28,076 bases of DNA from Skeletonema tropicum (Eukaryota; Bacillariophyta; Thalassiosirophyceae; Thalassiosirales; Thalassiosiraceae): contig JAWZXG010000079.1 of the NCBI GenBank assembly GCA_037178625.1, positions 1 to 28,076 on the forward strand, in the 5' to 3' direction. Position 1 is the first letter of the stretch; every line of letters begins with the position of its first letter. The position numbers and the translations under genes are program-made. Shown here piece after piece: positions 20,675-28,076 of the stretch. The notes beneath the pieces were generated by a model. The model was not told where the DNA came from and ran no database searches. It worked only from the letters and a program-made list of their open reading frames with translations.

Positions 20675-21076
20675 ATGATGGAACGATCAACTAAGCTATC
20701 AAACAGCGCGTTTAAAAACGATGTCGAAAGTTTACGGCAACAACTAAAGCTGCAAAACAATGACAGAGGAATTGGAATAGCAACAAGACTGCTGCAACTG
20801 AGCGAGGGAAGCATAGAGAGAGCGAAACTAGCAGTAGATAGAATCTTGGGAGGTGCACAAACAGAACAAGAGAAGGACACAATTGAATCCATCATAACAG
20901 ACTACATAAAAGATATGGGGAGACATAGAACCAATTATGCTGCAATGATGGGACAAACTGAGACAGACAGGACGAACACTATGGTACCAGGCTCAATACT
21001 ATATACAGAGGTGAACTATAACATGCCGGCACCAACATGGAAAAGAGGGAATAAAAAACTCGCACTGAAACGATAG
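20675..21076 (+). CDS. Gene S: small helical protein, unknown function (133 aa)
   Basis: A single-exon frame starting ATG ATG. Residues 10-85 are rich in Leu, Gln, Arg and Glu with heptad-like spacing and look helical. The C-terminus is basic (WKRGNKKLALKR). No family recognised. It is the last gene before the element's right end and is followed by a family palindrome at 21192-21231, as are other gene ends here. An alternative start is the second Met. Confidence 0.5.
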   Translation: MMERSTKLSNSAFKNDVESLRQQLKLQNNDRGIGIATRLLQLSEGSIERAKLAVDRILGGAQTEQEKDTIESIITDYIKDMGRHRTNYAAMMGQTETDRTNTMVPGSILYTEVNYNMPAPTWKRGNKKLALKR

Positions 21077-21191
21077 AATCGAGTGGATGAGTTGAAAGTG
21101 AAAGAGATGCACAACAGTGAACACTAAGCGCAACTAAACAGCTGATCCGAAAACAAACAGTTGAGACGACGAATGACTGCCGGACAATGTA

Positions 21192-21231
21192 CTAATTGGT
21201 ATAAGTGTGCACAGCACAATTATATATAATT
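21192..21231. terminator. Palindrome downstream of gene S
   Basis: AATTGGTATAAGTGTGC and GCACAATTATATATAATT form a hairpin about 115 nt after the S stop. Same family as 19506-19542. A role as 3'-end signal is inferred. Confidence 0.45.
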
Positions 21232-21326
21232 TGATCAGGCGCACTGCAATCTTCTCTCAAATCCCTACACAAATACTAGTGCCGATGGACAGATAGATGA
21301 TTTTCACAATTCTAACACAATTAAAG

Positions 21327-21608
21327 ACAACGTCATTGCAGAGCAACTTTATAGCCGTATTCTATTGTAAAGAGACTAATTGGTAAAATTGTGCACAGCA
21401 CAATTATACCAATTAAGGCCAACGTCATTGCAGAGCAACTTTATAGCCGAATTCCGTTGTATAAAGACTACTGACAAGCCACACGGCAAATGGCCAACAG
21501 AGCAAGATGACGACACAATACTTTACAGGCCCCGAGGGCCCGCGCTGAACCCGCCACATACACCGCTGCACGCCACTACTATCGCACCATTCTGCGCGCC
21601 CCTGTTTA
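21327..21608 (+). mobile_element. Right terminal region of copy B
   Basis: Two GCAGAGCAACTTTATAGCCG units (starting about 21329 and 21421) flank the palindrome at 21379-21416. GGCCCCGAGGGCC is at 21528-21540, and GCGCGCCCCTGTTTA closes the element. Nearly identical to the right end of A apart from an extra AG. Confidence 0.88.
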
Positions 21609-21656
21609 TATCCTTTATTGATTGTCGTTAATTTGTCATGTTGCCGCGATTGAAAA

Positions 21657-21681
21657 TAAATTTGTCTTCAAGACAAATTTA
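21657..21681. terminator. Perfect hairpin downstream of the outer-element gene
   Basis: TAAATTTGTCTT and AAGACAAATTTA around a single C form a perfect 12-bp stem. On the minus strand it lies 18 nt past the stop of the outer-element gene. It is unrelated in sequence to the A/B/C palindrome but takes the same position, so it is a candidate 3'-end signal. Confidence 0.5.
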
Positions 21682-22140
21682 ATAATATAACAGAAATTTT
21701 AAAGTATTTTCCATGCAAGTTGTGAATATTGCATTGGAAAAGAACTTCTCTCCAGGGATGATATACCTGAACTGACCAAGCTGTCGCAAATGGTGTGGCA
21801 AACAGGACTGTCTAAGGAGTGTTTCTGTAAGTCCATTATGTTGCCAAGTGTCACTAACACGATTATGTCATCAAGTTCCTGTGATTTATGTTTCGGAATG
21901 AAACGAAGCTTCGTCTCGCGATGACCGTCTACCAAATTTTGTTCAGCGACCATACTTTGCTTCTTGATCTCCTTCAGAGGTATGCCTTTGTGTCGGACTT
22001 GCTTGACACATAGGACTTTTTGAAGCCAGGTTGTCACAAAGAATATTATATGTTTTAACGATATATTCGGAGCTGGAAGTAACATTGGGAAAAGACCAAA
22101 AATGTCAGCGATGAAGTGAAGTATCGGACCTCAAAATATT

Positions 22141-22157
22141 TTTGTCGTGAGGACAAA
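22141..22157. repeat. Hairpin in intron 2 of the outer-element gene
   Basis: TTTGTC and GACAAA around GTGAG, with further A/T pairing outside. On the minus strand it lies just past the stop (22165) that is reached if the exon-2 donor is read through, mirroring gene X intron 2 in B. Confidence 0.55.
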
Positions 22158-23411
22158 TTTATTTTCAGAATCGTACACCGTACCAGTGACACTCGTACAA
22201 GTATAATAACTCACCTTGTCTAGCAATGGACGATGTTGTATCTTTTACAGGTGTCACAACTGGAACTGGAATGACCTTTTCCGACAGCTCTCCCAACATA
22301 GATCCAATAGTTCCAGACGCTTTTGTGTTCTGTGGAATTTCTCCAACTCCAACTGGCCGAGCTGCATTGCCATTATTGCTACGAAATACACCAGCATCGT
22401 CTGCTTCCAAGGGGGCGTTATCAACATTACCAACACCCATATTGGTGCCATCATTATCACGTTCTCCTGACAGTCTAGCAACCGAAGTAGCATTACGACA
22501 CGGATAATCCTTCACGGTAGAACCAGAAGACTCATGAAACAGGCGGTCGAGACAGCTGCGCGGAAGTCTACTGGTAGACAGAGAATCATATAAATGATCG
22601 CGAATGGTTTGGCGGCCCACAAGACTGTGATCTTCTGAGCAGCGGCGATATGCGCGAACAGTAGCAGGTTGTTCCCCAGCATGATACAGCAACGCCGGAA
22701 GATTAGTTGGGTCAACTGCTGACTCCTCACCAGAAGGAGTAGACGCTGGTATGTCCGTTTCAGACGGATGATGAGTATTCACTGGAGTTGCGGCACTACC
22801 ATTGCTCTCTTTAGGGCACTGCTGTTCGATGTCATAATTTTTTGATGATTGCTTTAACTTTAACAAAGAACTCGCCTGCTCGACATCGTCATCGGCCCTC
22901 GGGGCCCCCGTTCATGGAGTGCAGAGCAGCGTAATAGGGGGCCGCAGGTGCCCTTCTATTACAGGTGGGAAAATTCATTATTTTTCACCCCCATTATTCT
23001 ACAGAGTTATAGGTAGGAATCAGTACATGTGTTTTTTAGTGAGAAGGTTTACTTTAGGGACACGTAGAGTCCTCGGTAGAGACTACCGGCGTAGGATCTG
23101 TATGTGTTCCTATGTAGAAAGCAAGAAGTACCTGTTGAAAGCGAGAAATTTACTGTACTAGATGCGCTTTTTGAGCATCTAAATCGGTCTGTACGAGAAA
23201 GAAATACAGGTTTTACACGGGCGTTAGTCAATTTAGTTTTTGTCTTTCTTCGTCGCGAGAAAATGTCTTTTTGTAAAACTGTGCTTGATATATCGAATCG
23301 TGCGCTTGCAGATGTTTTACTGATCACCAGATGCAGACGCTTAATTGAGTTGTTGTATTCTTTGTGGTGAGAAAGTGTCTGTTTTGTAAAACTGTGCAGT
23401 GATCAATTTTA

Positions 23412-24503
23412 CTAATCACCAGATGAAGATCCTGCGAAGTAATCACTTGGGATTTCATGATCCTTCTTCGCTTCATTCCACTTCTTGTTCGGGTTGGTTA
23501 TGATGTTGGTAATCCTGGTTGTCAGGTCTGTCCTGTCTTTGATGAAATTGCCCTTGATTGCTGCTGCGTACGATGTTTCTGTGATTTCTTCCAACTTTCT
23601 CTTGCTATACCTCGTCTTCGACTCTTCTGCCTTCCCCTCCAAGTATTTCACCCAATTTGCTCGCTTCTTGTACGATTCGCAGAACTGGCCATTTTGCTTT
23701 CTCTAGCAATTTTTTAATCGGTTCGTTGAAATGTTGCTTCCGGTCCAGTATATGGCACTGTCCGACGGGTATGCTTGATCTTTGGAGCCAAGTGTTTTGC
23801 CTCTGCTGGTAGCCACGTACATTGTTCCAAGAAACTTGCTAATCTCCCACAACTCATCTGCTGGATCTATTATCATGCGGTTCCAGCGGTCTCCTTTGTC
23901 GAATCCAGCTTCGAGTCCTTGACAGCGGTGGATGGTGATGGCGTAGGCAATTTGCAATGGCATGAATAATGCGGTGCAGCATCCCCTGTTGCAAATCTGC
24001 TCGTAGGGTGGGATTGGCACGTGCTGTGCGCAATAAGTTGGGGTAGGATGCATTTGTATCAGTATGAAATGAGTTAGTAGTGTTTTCGCAGAGAGTGGCA
24101 ATTGTCTTGTGTCTTTCGTGTGTCAACTTTTACTCACCGTTGGGTTGTTCTTGTCCCATGGGTCCTCGCCTGGTGGTGGTTTGTATGTAGGGAAATCCAC
24201 AACAATGTACTTCGGTAGGCTAACCTCACCTTTACCGTTTGGTCCAACGGAGCGATCCTTATCGTAAACGATCTCGACTACTACCCCAATAGCTGAGACG
24301 TACAATCCTGAGTTGGGATCGATGTTGGCTGACTCCAAGCAAACATGTGCACCTACGCACACATCAAAGGTGTAGAATAGCCTCCTGCCGTAAAAGTGCG
24401 ACTGGTATGCTGTGTTATTGCCCGCCATCCTGCTGCTGAATTGACACCTGAGCCTAGCTATTGGTACTTTCAGTCGTTCGTGTGTTTTGATCAGCATGTC
24501 TAC
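23412..24503 (-). pseudogene. Helicase 3' remnant in copy C (premature stop)
   Basis: Equivalent to 9440-10531 of B, with the same donor (about 24137) and acceptor (about 24023). A T-to-A change near 23705 turns a Lys or Arg region codon of the B frame into TAG, cutting off the last 90 or so residues. The Walker motifs are missing through the shared deletion. Unlike A, it keeps the original tail frame downstream of the stop. Confidence 0.85.
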
Positions 24504-24616
24504 GTAGGCAGTTGCATTTGTTTATTAGGTAAAATTGTTCAGTGATCGATTATACTAAAATGATTCAATAAGCAAGCGATACTTAGTGCGGCAGTGCACA
24601 TGCACACAAAATAAAC

Positions 24617-25397
24617 TCACATGATAGTTGAATCAGGAGAGGCCTTCTCTCCGACAGGTACCGGTTTAGACTTTTTCGTGACAGCACCTTTCTCGGACAA
24701 ATCCGGTTCATCATCATCTTGAACAGGCTGATCACGGGAGCCCGAATGAGTTTTGTCTTCAAGTACAAGTTTCCCGTTCTCATCACTGGTGTGAAGTTGA
24801 AGGTTGAAAAAAAAACTTGTAAGTAAAAAGGAAAGACCGAATTTGTAAAACGGTACAATGAACAAAAATACCAAAATCATTGAACCACACGAAGGTTAAC
24901 CTTCTCTCTTACCAAAAATGCTCACAATTTGAAGTGTACGGCGCTTGGCTTGTACCTCCTTTCTGAGCAATAGCGGCAAACATTAAGAAGTTGACCGCTG
25001 CAGACACCAGATCATCTTTGTCAGTAGAATCAGTCTTACCAACTGGGACATTCGGGTAATGTTCAGACAGTTCATTCAGGATGTACTTGATTGACCCGAC
25101 TTCAAAGACGGAAAGAGCAGAAAAGAGCAGTTGTTCCTTCTCCAACTTGGCAACGTCAAACCCATCGCCTAATGCAACAGACGCTAGCAGCAAGAAGATA
25201 CGATCGTCGGTACGCACCAAACGCCAATTGATGTCTGTTACGCTCAATGCAATGACAGGAGCCGACGGTTTAGCGGCAGTCTTGACCCCTGACGAAGTAA
25301 GACGTGCATCGACATTGCTCCGATTCCGCACGGCACGGAAGCCCTTACCATTACTACCAACGGTGGATATAACTGGATTTGTGTTGCCAAACTTCAT
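24617..25397 (-). CDS. Gene X, short form (exons 1-2), copy C
   Basis: Exon 1 is 25397-24913 and exon 2 is 24785-24621, with the donor and acceptor sequences of B. Read-through of the second donor stops at TGA 24619-24617 (about 217 aa). The protein is the same as that of copy A wherever compared, and differs from B at two positions (Leu/Ser in LLLAS and Gly/Arg in VGEK). The N-terminal domain shared with the outer gene is intact. The downstream hairpin is kept. Function unknown. Confidence 0.65.
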
Positions 25398-26038
25398 TAT
25401 TTATTCGGACAATGTAGAAATGTGATGATGTAAATGATGCAATGCATAATTTATGAGAGCTGTTGAACGGCTCGACAACGTACAAACTGCCTACATAACC
25501 GCCGCCAACGCACCAGCGCAATAATCAGCAGAGAACAATGCAATCAATAACCAACCACGTCATGAAGTAAACGAGTTCCTTCGTAAGCTACGTCGGCAAC
25601 ACAAGATCTTGTGGTTCAACACATCGACAACACGTCGACAAAAAGATTCAGCTCAACACTAGACGTCGACGTGGAGTTAAGAACTGACGTATTGATCAGT
25701 ACGTGGCCAAAGATCGGCAGTTATTCAAATGCAAACACGTCGGCAACCAACGTCGGCGTCTATTTAGACTTGCATCAATAGACGACTCGGCAGATAATGT
25801 AATTGAGCCAATGTCGACCAGAGTACTTGCTGCATGAACTTAAATACTTTTTTGTTCATTGGATTTTGCCAACACCTGACTTCTGGTACTTTGTGACGTA
25901 AGACGATTGGAATCAAGTGTACTAATTCCTTAAGTAACGAAGTTTACCACGTCACTCAGAGAAAAAATTAAGAAAATAGAGGGTGACGGGGATGCACACC
26001 GGAAAGAACGAAGAAGCTCATCGACAATCTGACTTAAT
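25398..26038. promoter_or_regulatory. Bidirectional promoter region, copy C
   Basis: Matches 14535-15175 of B with few changes and keeps the TGACGT-type cores at about 25559, 25685, 25894 and 25949. Its right side is now joined to copy-specific cargo, so only gene X expression can still follow from it. Confidence 0.5.
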
Positions 26039-26539
26039 ACTTAATGAACGCGATGTACAAATAGATCGACAGCGACGGACAATGTGCACCGAAGCAATTT
26101 TGGTTGACCACCGAAGCGAAGCAGGAGGAACAATGCTGTCAGAGAGAGAAAGAATAAAGACATGGATAGACGGAGAAATAATTGTGTATACCAATTCCGA
26201 CAAATTTTTGTCTATTGAATTTGTCACAAACGTGACACAATATCGATGAAAATGCGTGCGTACGTCTCACAGACAAATGAGAACCAACAGCTCAGGTGTA
26301 ATGACGTGTTGTTGAAGTTGAAGTGACACAGACGTGGCAAAATCCAAAAAAAAAAGATGCGCCGGAGGTGGAGAATGTCAGTTTTGTCATTTCCGCGAAG
26401 AAGCTAGAGAAATTGTCAATCACGAGAAAGACAATTTGAATTGGTAAAATTGTGCACAACACAATTTTAGTAAATACTCAAGTAATTATCTAACATCACA
26501 ACAAACCAGAACATCACCGTCCACCAAATACACTACGTC
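26039..26539. other. Copy-specific cargo of copy C
   Basis: Not homologous to B or to the cargo of A. A plus-strand frame (25983-26249, 88 codons) crosses the junction and ends in a segment WIDGEIIVYTNSDKFLSIEF that looks protein-like, perhaps the 3' end of a captured gene. It also contains the inverted repeat AAATTGTC...GACAATTT near 26410-26434 and a family palindrome at 26438-26470. Confidence 0.5.
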
Positions 26540-26722
26540 TATGACGTCATTGCAGAGCAACTTTATAGCCGGATTCCGTTGTAAAAAGACTACTAACAAA
26601 CCAAAGTGCAATGGCCAACTACAAAATGACACAATACTCGACAGGCCCCGAGGGCCCGCGCTGATCCCGCCACAGGCACCACCACGCCACCACGCTCGCC
26701 ACATTCTGCGCGCCCCTGTTTA
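26540..26722 (+). mobile_element. Right terminal region of copy C
   Basis: Only one GCAGAGCAACTTTATAGCCG unit (about 26540-26590), where A and B have two. GGCCCCGAGGGCC is at 26644-26656, followed by the GCGCGCCCCTGTTTA end. Confidence 0.87.
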
Positions 26723-27753
26723 TAATCATTATTATTATCGCATGATCTCCATGATTTGCATGATGCATCAAATGCTTCTGCCTGCTCAAAGTTAGTGCAT
26801 CTAACATGAGCGGGAGAGATGCAATCGCCTTGCTTTGTCTGCAGAAGAGGTATATCATGCTCGTTCTTGTTGTTGTCGACAACATCTTTTTTGTTGCCCG
26901 CTGTCACACCGCCATTGCTGAAGTAAATGAAAATAGGGATAAGTAAGGATAAGTGATTAGTTTTTGACATGACGACATTCATATGGGAGAAACAATACCA
27001 GTTCAAGTTTAAAATAAATTTGCATACATCACAATTTTATTTTTGGCATGAACTCTATGGAAGGTTAATACCACACAGCAAAAAGCGACTTAAATGTAGA
27101 TGAATGAGCGATCCTTTCTATGTTCGTACGATCAATCTACGTAATGTTTTACGCAGTGTTAAGCGTTTCGCTTATACATGAAATTCTGAATCACATAAGA
27201 CGCTTCTTCCAATTTCAGCTCATCTTAACAATACACTTTCGGACTTACCCATTAGACAATACGCTGGAACACTCTGGAGCAGCCAACGACTGCAAGTTAT
27301 GACTGTTATTTACACAACGGCCATAATTCATTATTCCAGCTTTGCTTTCTGCATCCGATTTGTAGAACTGAGCCGAGCTTGAACCGTTACAGGTAACGTT
27401 GCGATTGGAAATGACATTGTAAGCGATAGATAATTGTTCCTGTCTGGTGCGATATAGATCCATTACGCATCCTAGCTCAGACAATACATGTTTTAGTTCA
27501 CGCATATTGCAAGAGGAAAGAACAAGCCTCAGAAGAGTATGTGGATCAGTAGAGTGTTCGAAGCATGGATTGCGCGATGATTGTAATTCTACTATTTCGC
27601 GGAAGATATGATCGCCTACACGCACTTTCGGCCATTGGACGTTGTAAATTATTTGACGAATAGACAGAAATGAGCATCTAACACCCTTCCGAGCGCTCTT
27701 GCTGTTCACGTCGGAAGAGGATGGTTGCTGTTGCTGCGCTTTCTCTCTTGAAG

Positions 27754-28076
27754 TGTGCATATTTTATACGGTCAATTTTGTTCGTGGTTTGGTTATGCCG
27801 GTCCGTAATGGTCACATATTTAAGATATTGATTTGCGTGCGAGGAATGTCATACGCAAGCCACTCATTATTATTTATGCACTCTTCTAATTGCATGTGGT
27901 GTTCCGTAGCATGATAGTCGATGAGTGGCTGCCCGGAAAAGTCACGGATGGCGACATGTTCTTCCTGCCAGCAGAGAAGCTGACACGTTGAAGTTAGGAG
28001 AGGAACAAGTGACGTCATATATTTGAGAATATGTAAAACGCGATCGATATAAAGTACTGTCAAACGCGATCGGTAA
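27754..28076. repeat. Right copy of 323-bp terminal direct repeat
   Basis: Equals 1-323 with two substitutions. It includes the start codon and upstream region of the outer-element gene (ATG at 27760) and the TGACGTCA at 28010-28017. See the left copy for interpretation. Confidence 0.93.

Larger units (their letters stand above)
8920..21608 (+). mobile_element. Copy B: 12.7-kb gene-rich Helitron/Helentron-like element
   Basis: Bounded by TCGGCCCTCGGGGCC and GCGCGCCCCTGTTTA, nested in the outer element's left end (flanks TTG and TATCC, no duplication). It encodes a Pif1-type helicase with the upstream region typical of Helitron helicases, gene X (MBD-like), gene Y (1187 aa), gene Z and gene S. 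It is the only copy in the window with these full genes and is likely closest to the autonomous form. However, no HUH Rep domain (HxH, YxxK) is visible, and the helicase 5' end overlaps gene X in another frame, so it may be defective or depend on another copy. Asymmetric terminal and subterminal inverted repeats resemble Helentrons. Confidence 0.85.
22892..26722 (+). mobile_element. Copy C: 3.8-kb deletion derivative nested in the outer-element gene
   Basis: Has the same TCGG...TGTTTA limits as A and B. It interrupts exon 2 of the outer gene without target duplication (flanks GTCA and TAATC). It shares with A the exact left deletion junction (GTCTAC-GTA-GGCAGTT at about 24498-24513), so both descend from one deleted parent. 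Its right deletion differs: homology to B ends after GACTTAAT at 26038 and resumes near 26540. The cargo between is unique. It keeps a helicase remnant and gene X exons 1-2. Confidence 0.88.
21699..27760 (-). pseudogene. Outer-element gene (X-like N-terminal domain, 585 aa), interrupted by copy C
   Basis: Exon 1 is 27760-27249 (donor GTAAGT). Exon 2 is 26917-26723 plus 22891-22215 once copy C is removed. Exon 3 is 22072-21699. The phases (2, then 1) agree, and excision of C restores the frame with a TAT codon at the join. Residues about 45-115 match gene X: W-x-x-VR-x-x-D-x-IF, then LL and ELKHVLSELG. The middle is Asn/Ser/Pro-rich and probably disordered. Exon 3 encodes a compact domain with FFVTTWLQKVL and LDDIIVLVTLGN. 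No enzyme family is recognised. It has the same orientation and place as gene X, so it is probably the outer subfamily's version. It is broken by C but otherwise open. Confidence 0.7.
8539..28076 (+). mobile_element. Outer element (diverged subfamily), containing nested copies B and C
   Basis: Starts TCGGCCCTCGGGGCCCC at 8539 in the kinase exon. Its first 380 nt align with the A/B/C left ends but with many changes, including a shifted GGCCCC/GGGGCC stem. B enters at 8920; the outer sequence resumes at 21609, is broken again by C (22892-26722), and runs to the window end. Its own sequence carries one minus-strand gene with an N-terminal domain like gene X. No right end lies between 26722 and 28076. 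The only matching one is at about 1265-1500, reached if the terminal repeats are joined, which would give about 4.2 kb of own sequence. Confidence 0.7.

Noticed and set aside
8920..21608. Crypton, Polinton or integrase-bearing element
   Set aside because: No tyrosine recombinase, retroviral-type integrase, protein-primed polymerase or capsid gene was recognised, and there is no target duplication; the Pif1/Helitron-type helicase and clean insertion fit better.

Overview
This window looks like nuclear DNA of a unicellular eukaryote, probably a microalga such as a diatom or another stramenopile. The reasons are short GT-AG introns (about 50-330 nt) placed by phase-consistent splice junctions, one perfect TACTAAC branch site, and a CHASE-type receptor histidine kinase gene. 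The taxon is an inference. No bacterial operons, rRNA, tRNA or CRISPR array were seen.

Most of the window is one transposon family with Helitron/Helentron-like traits, present as four related copies that all point the same way. Every left end starts TCGG and carries the 13-nt palindrome GGCCCTCGGGGCC. Three right ends carry the reverse complement GGCCCCGAGGGCC about 80 nt before a terminal TGTTTA. Copy A (3919-7847) interrupts the kinase gene. An older, diverged 'outer' copy starts at 8539 and cuts the kinase just after its H-box. Copy B (8920-21608, 12.7 kb) sits inside the left end of the outer copy. Copy C (22892-26722) sits inside an exon of the outer copy's own gene. Removing A or C as TCGG...TGTTTA restores an open frame exactly, with no target duplication.

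Copy B is the gene-rich member. From left to right it holds a Pif1-type helicase with the Helitron-helicase upstream region (-), a three-exon gene X with an MBD-like segment (-), a bidirectional promoter rich in TGACGT motifs, a three-exon 1187-aa gene Y of unknown function (+), a two-exon gene Z (-), and a small gene S (+). No HUH Rep nuclease is visible, so B may be defective or may depend on another copy. Copies A and C share one 3.1-kb deletion that removes the helicase 5' half and the MBD part of X. Each then replaced genes Y, Z and S with a different short cargo.

The outer copy carries a 585-aa, three-exon gene whose N-terminal domain resembles that of gene X. The first and last 323 bases of the window are the same sequence with two mismatches. 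This implies a circular molecule, a tandem array, or an assembly overlap of unit length 27,753 bp. If the ends are joined, the outer copy gains a matching right end (about 1265-1500) and becomes a complete element.

A recurring palindrome of about 35 nt lies in introns and just after stop codons across the A/B/C family. The outer copy has a different hairpin in the equivalent places. This is the least explained structural signal in the window.
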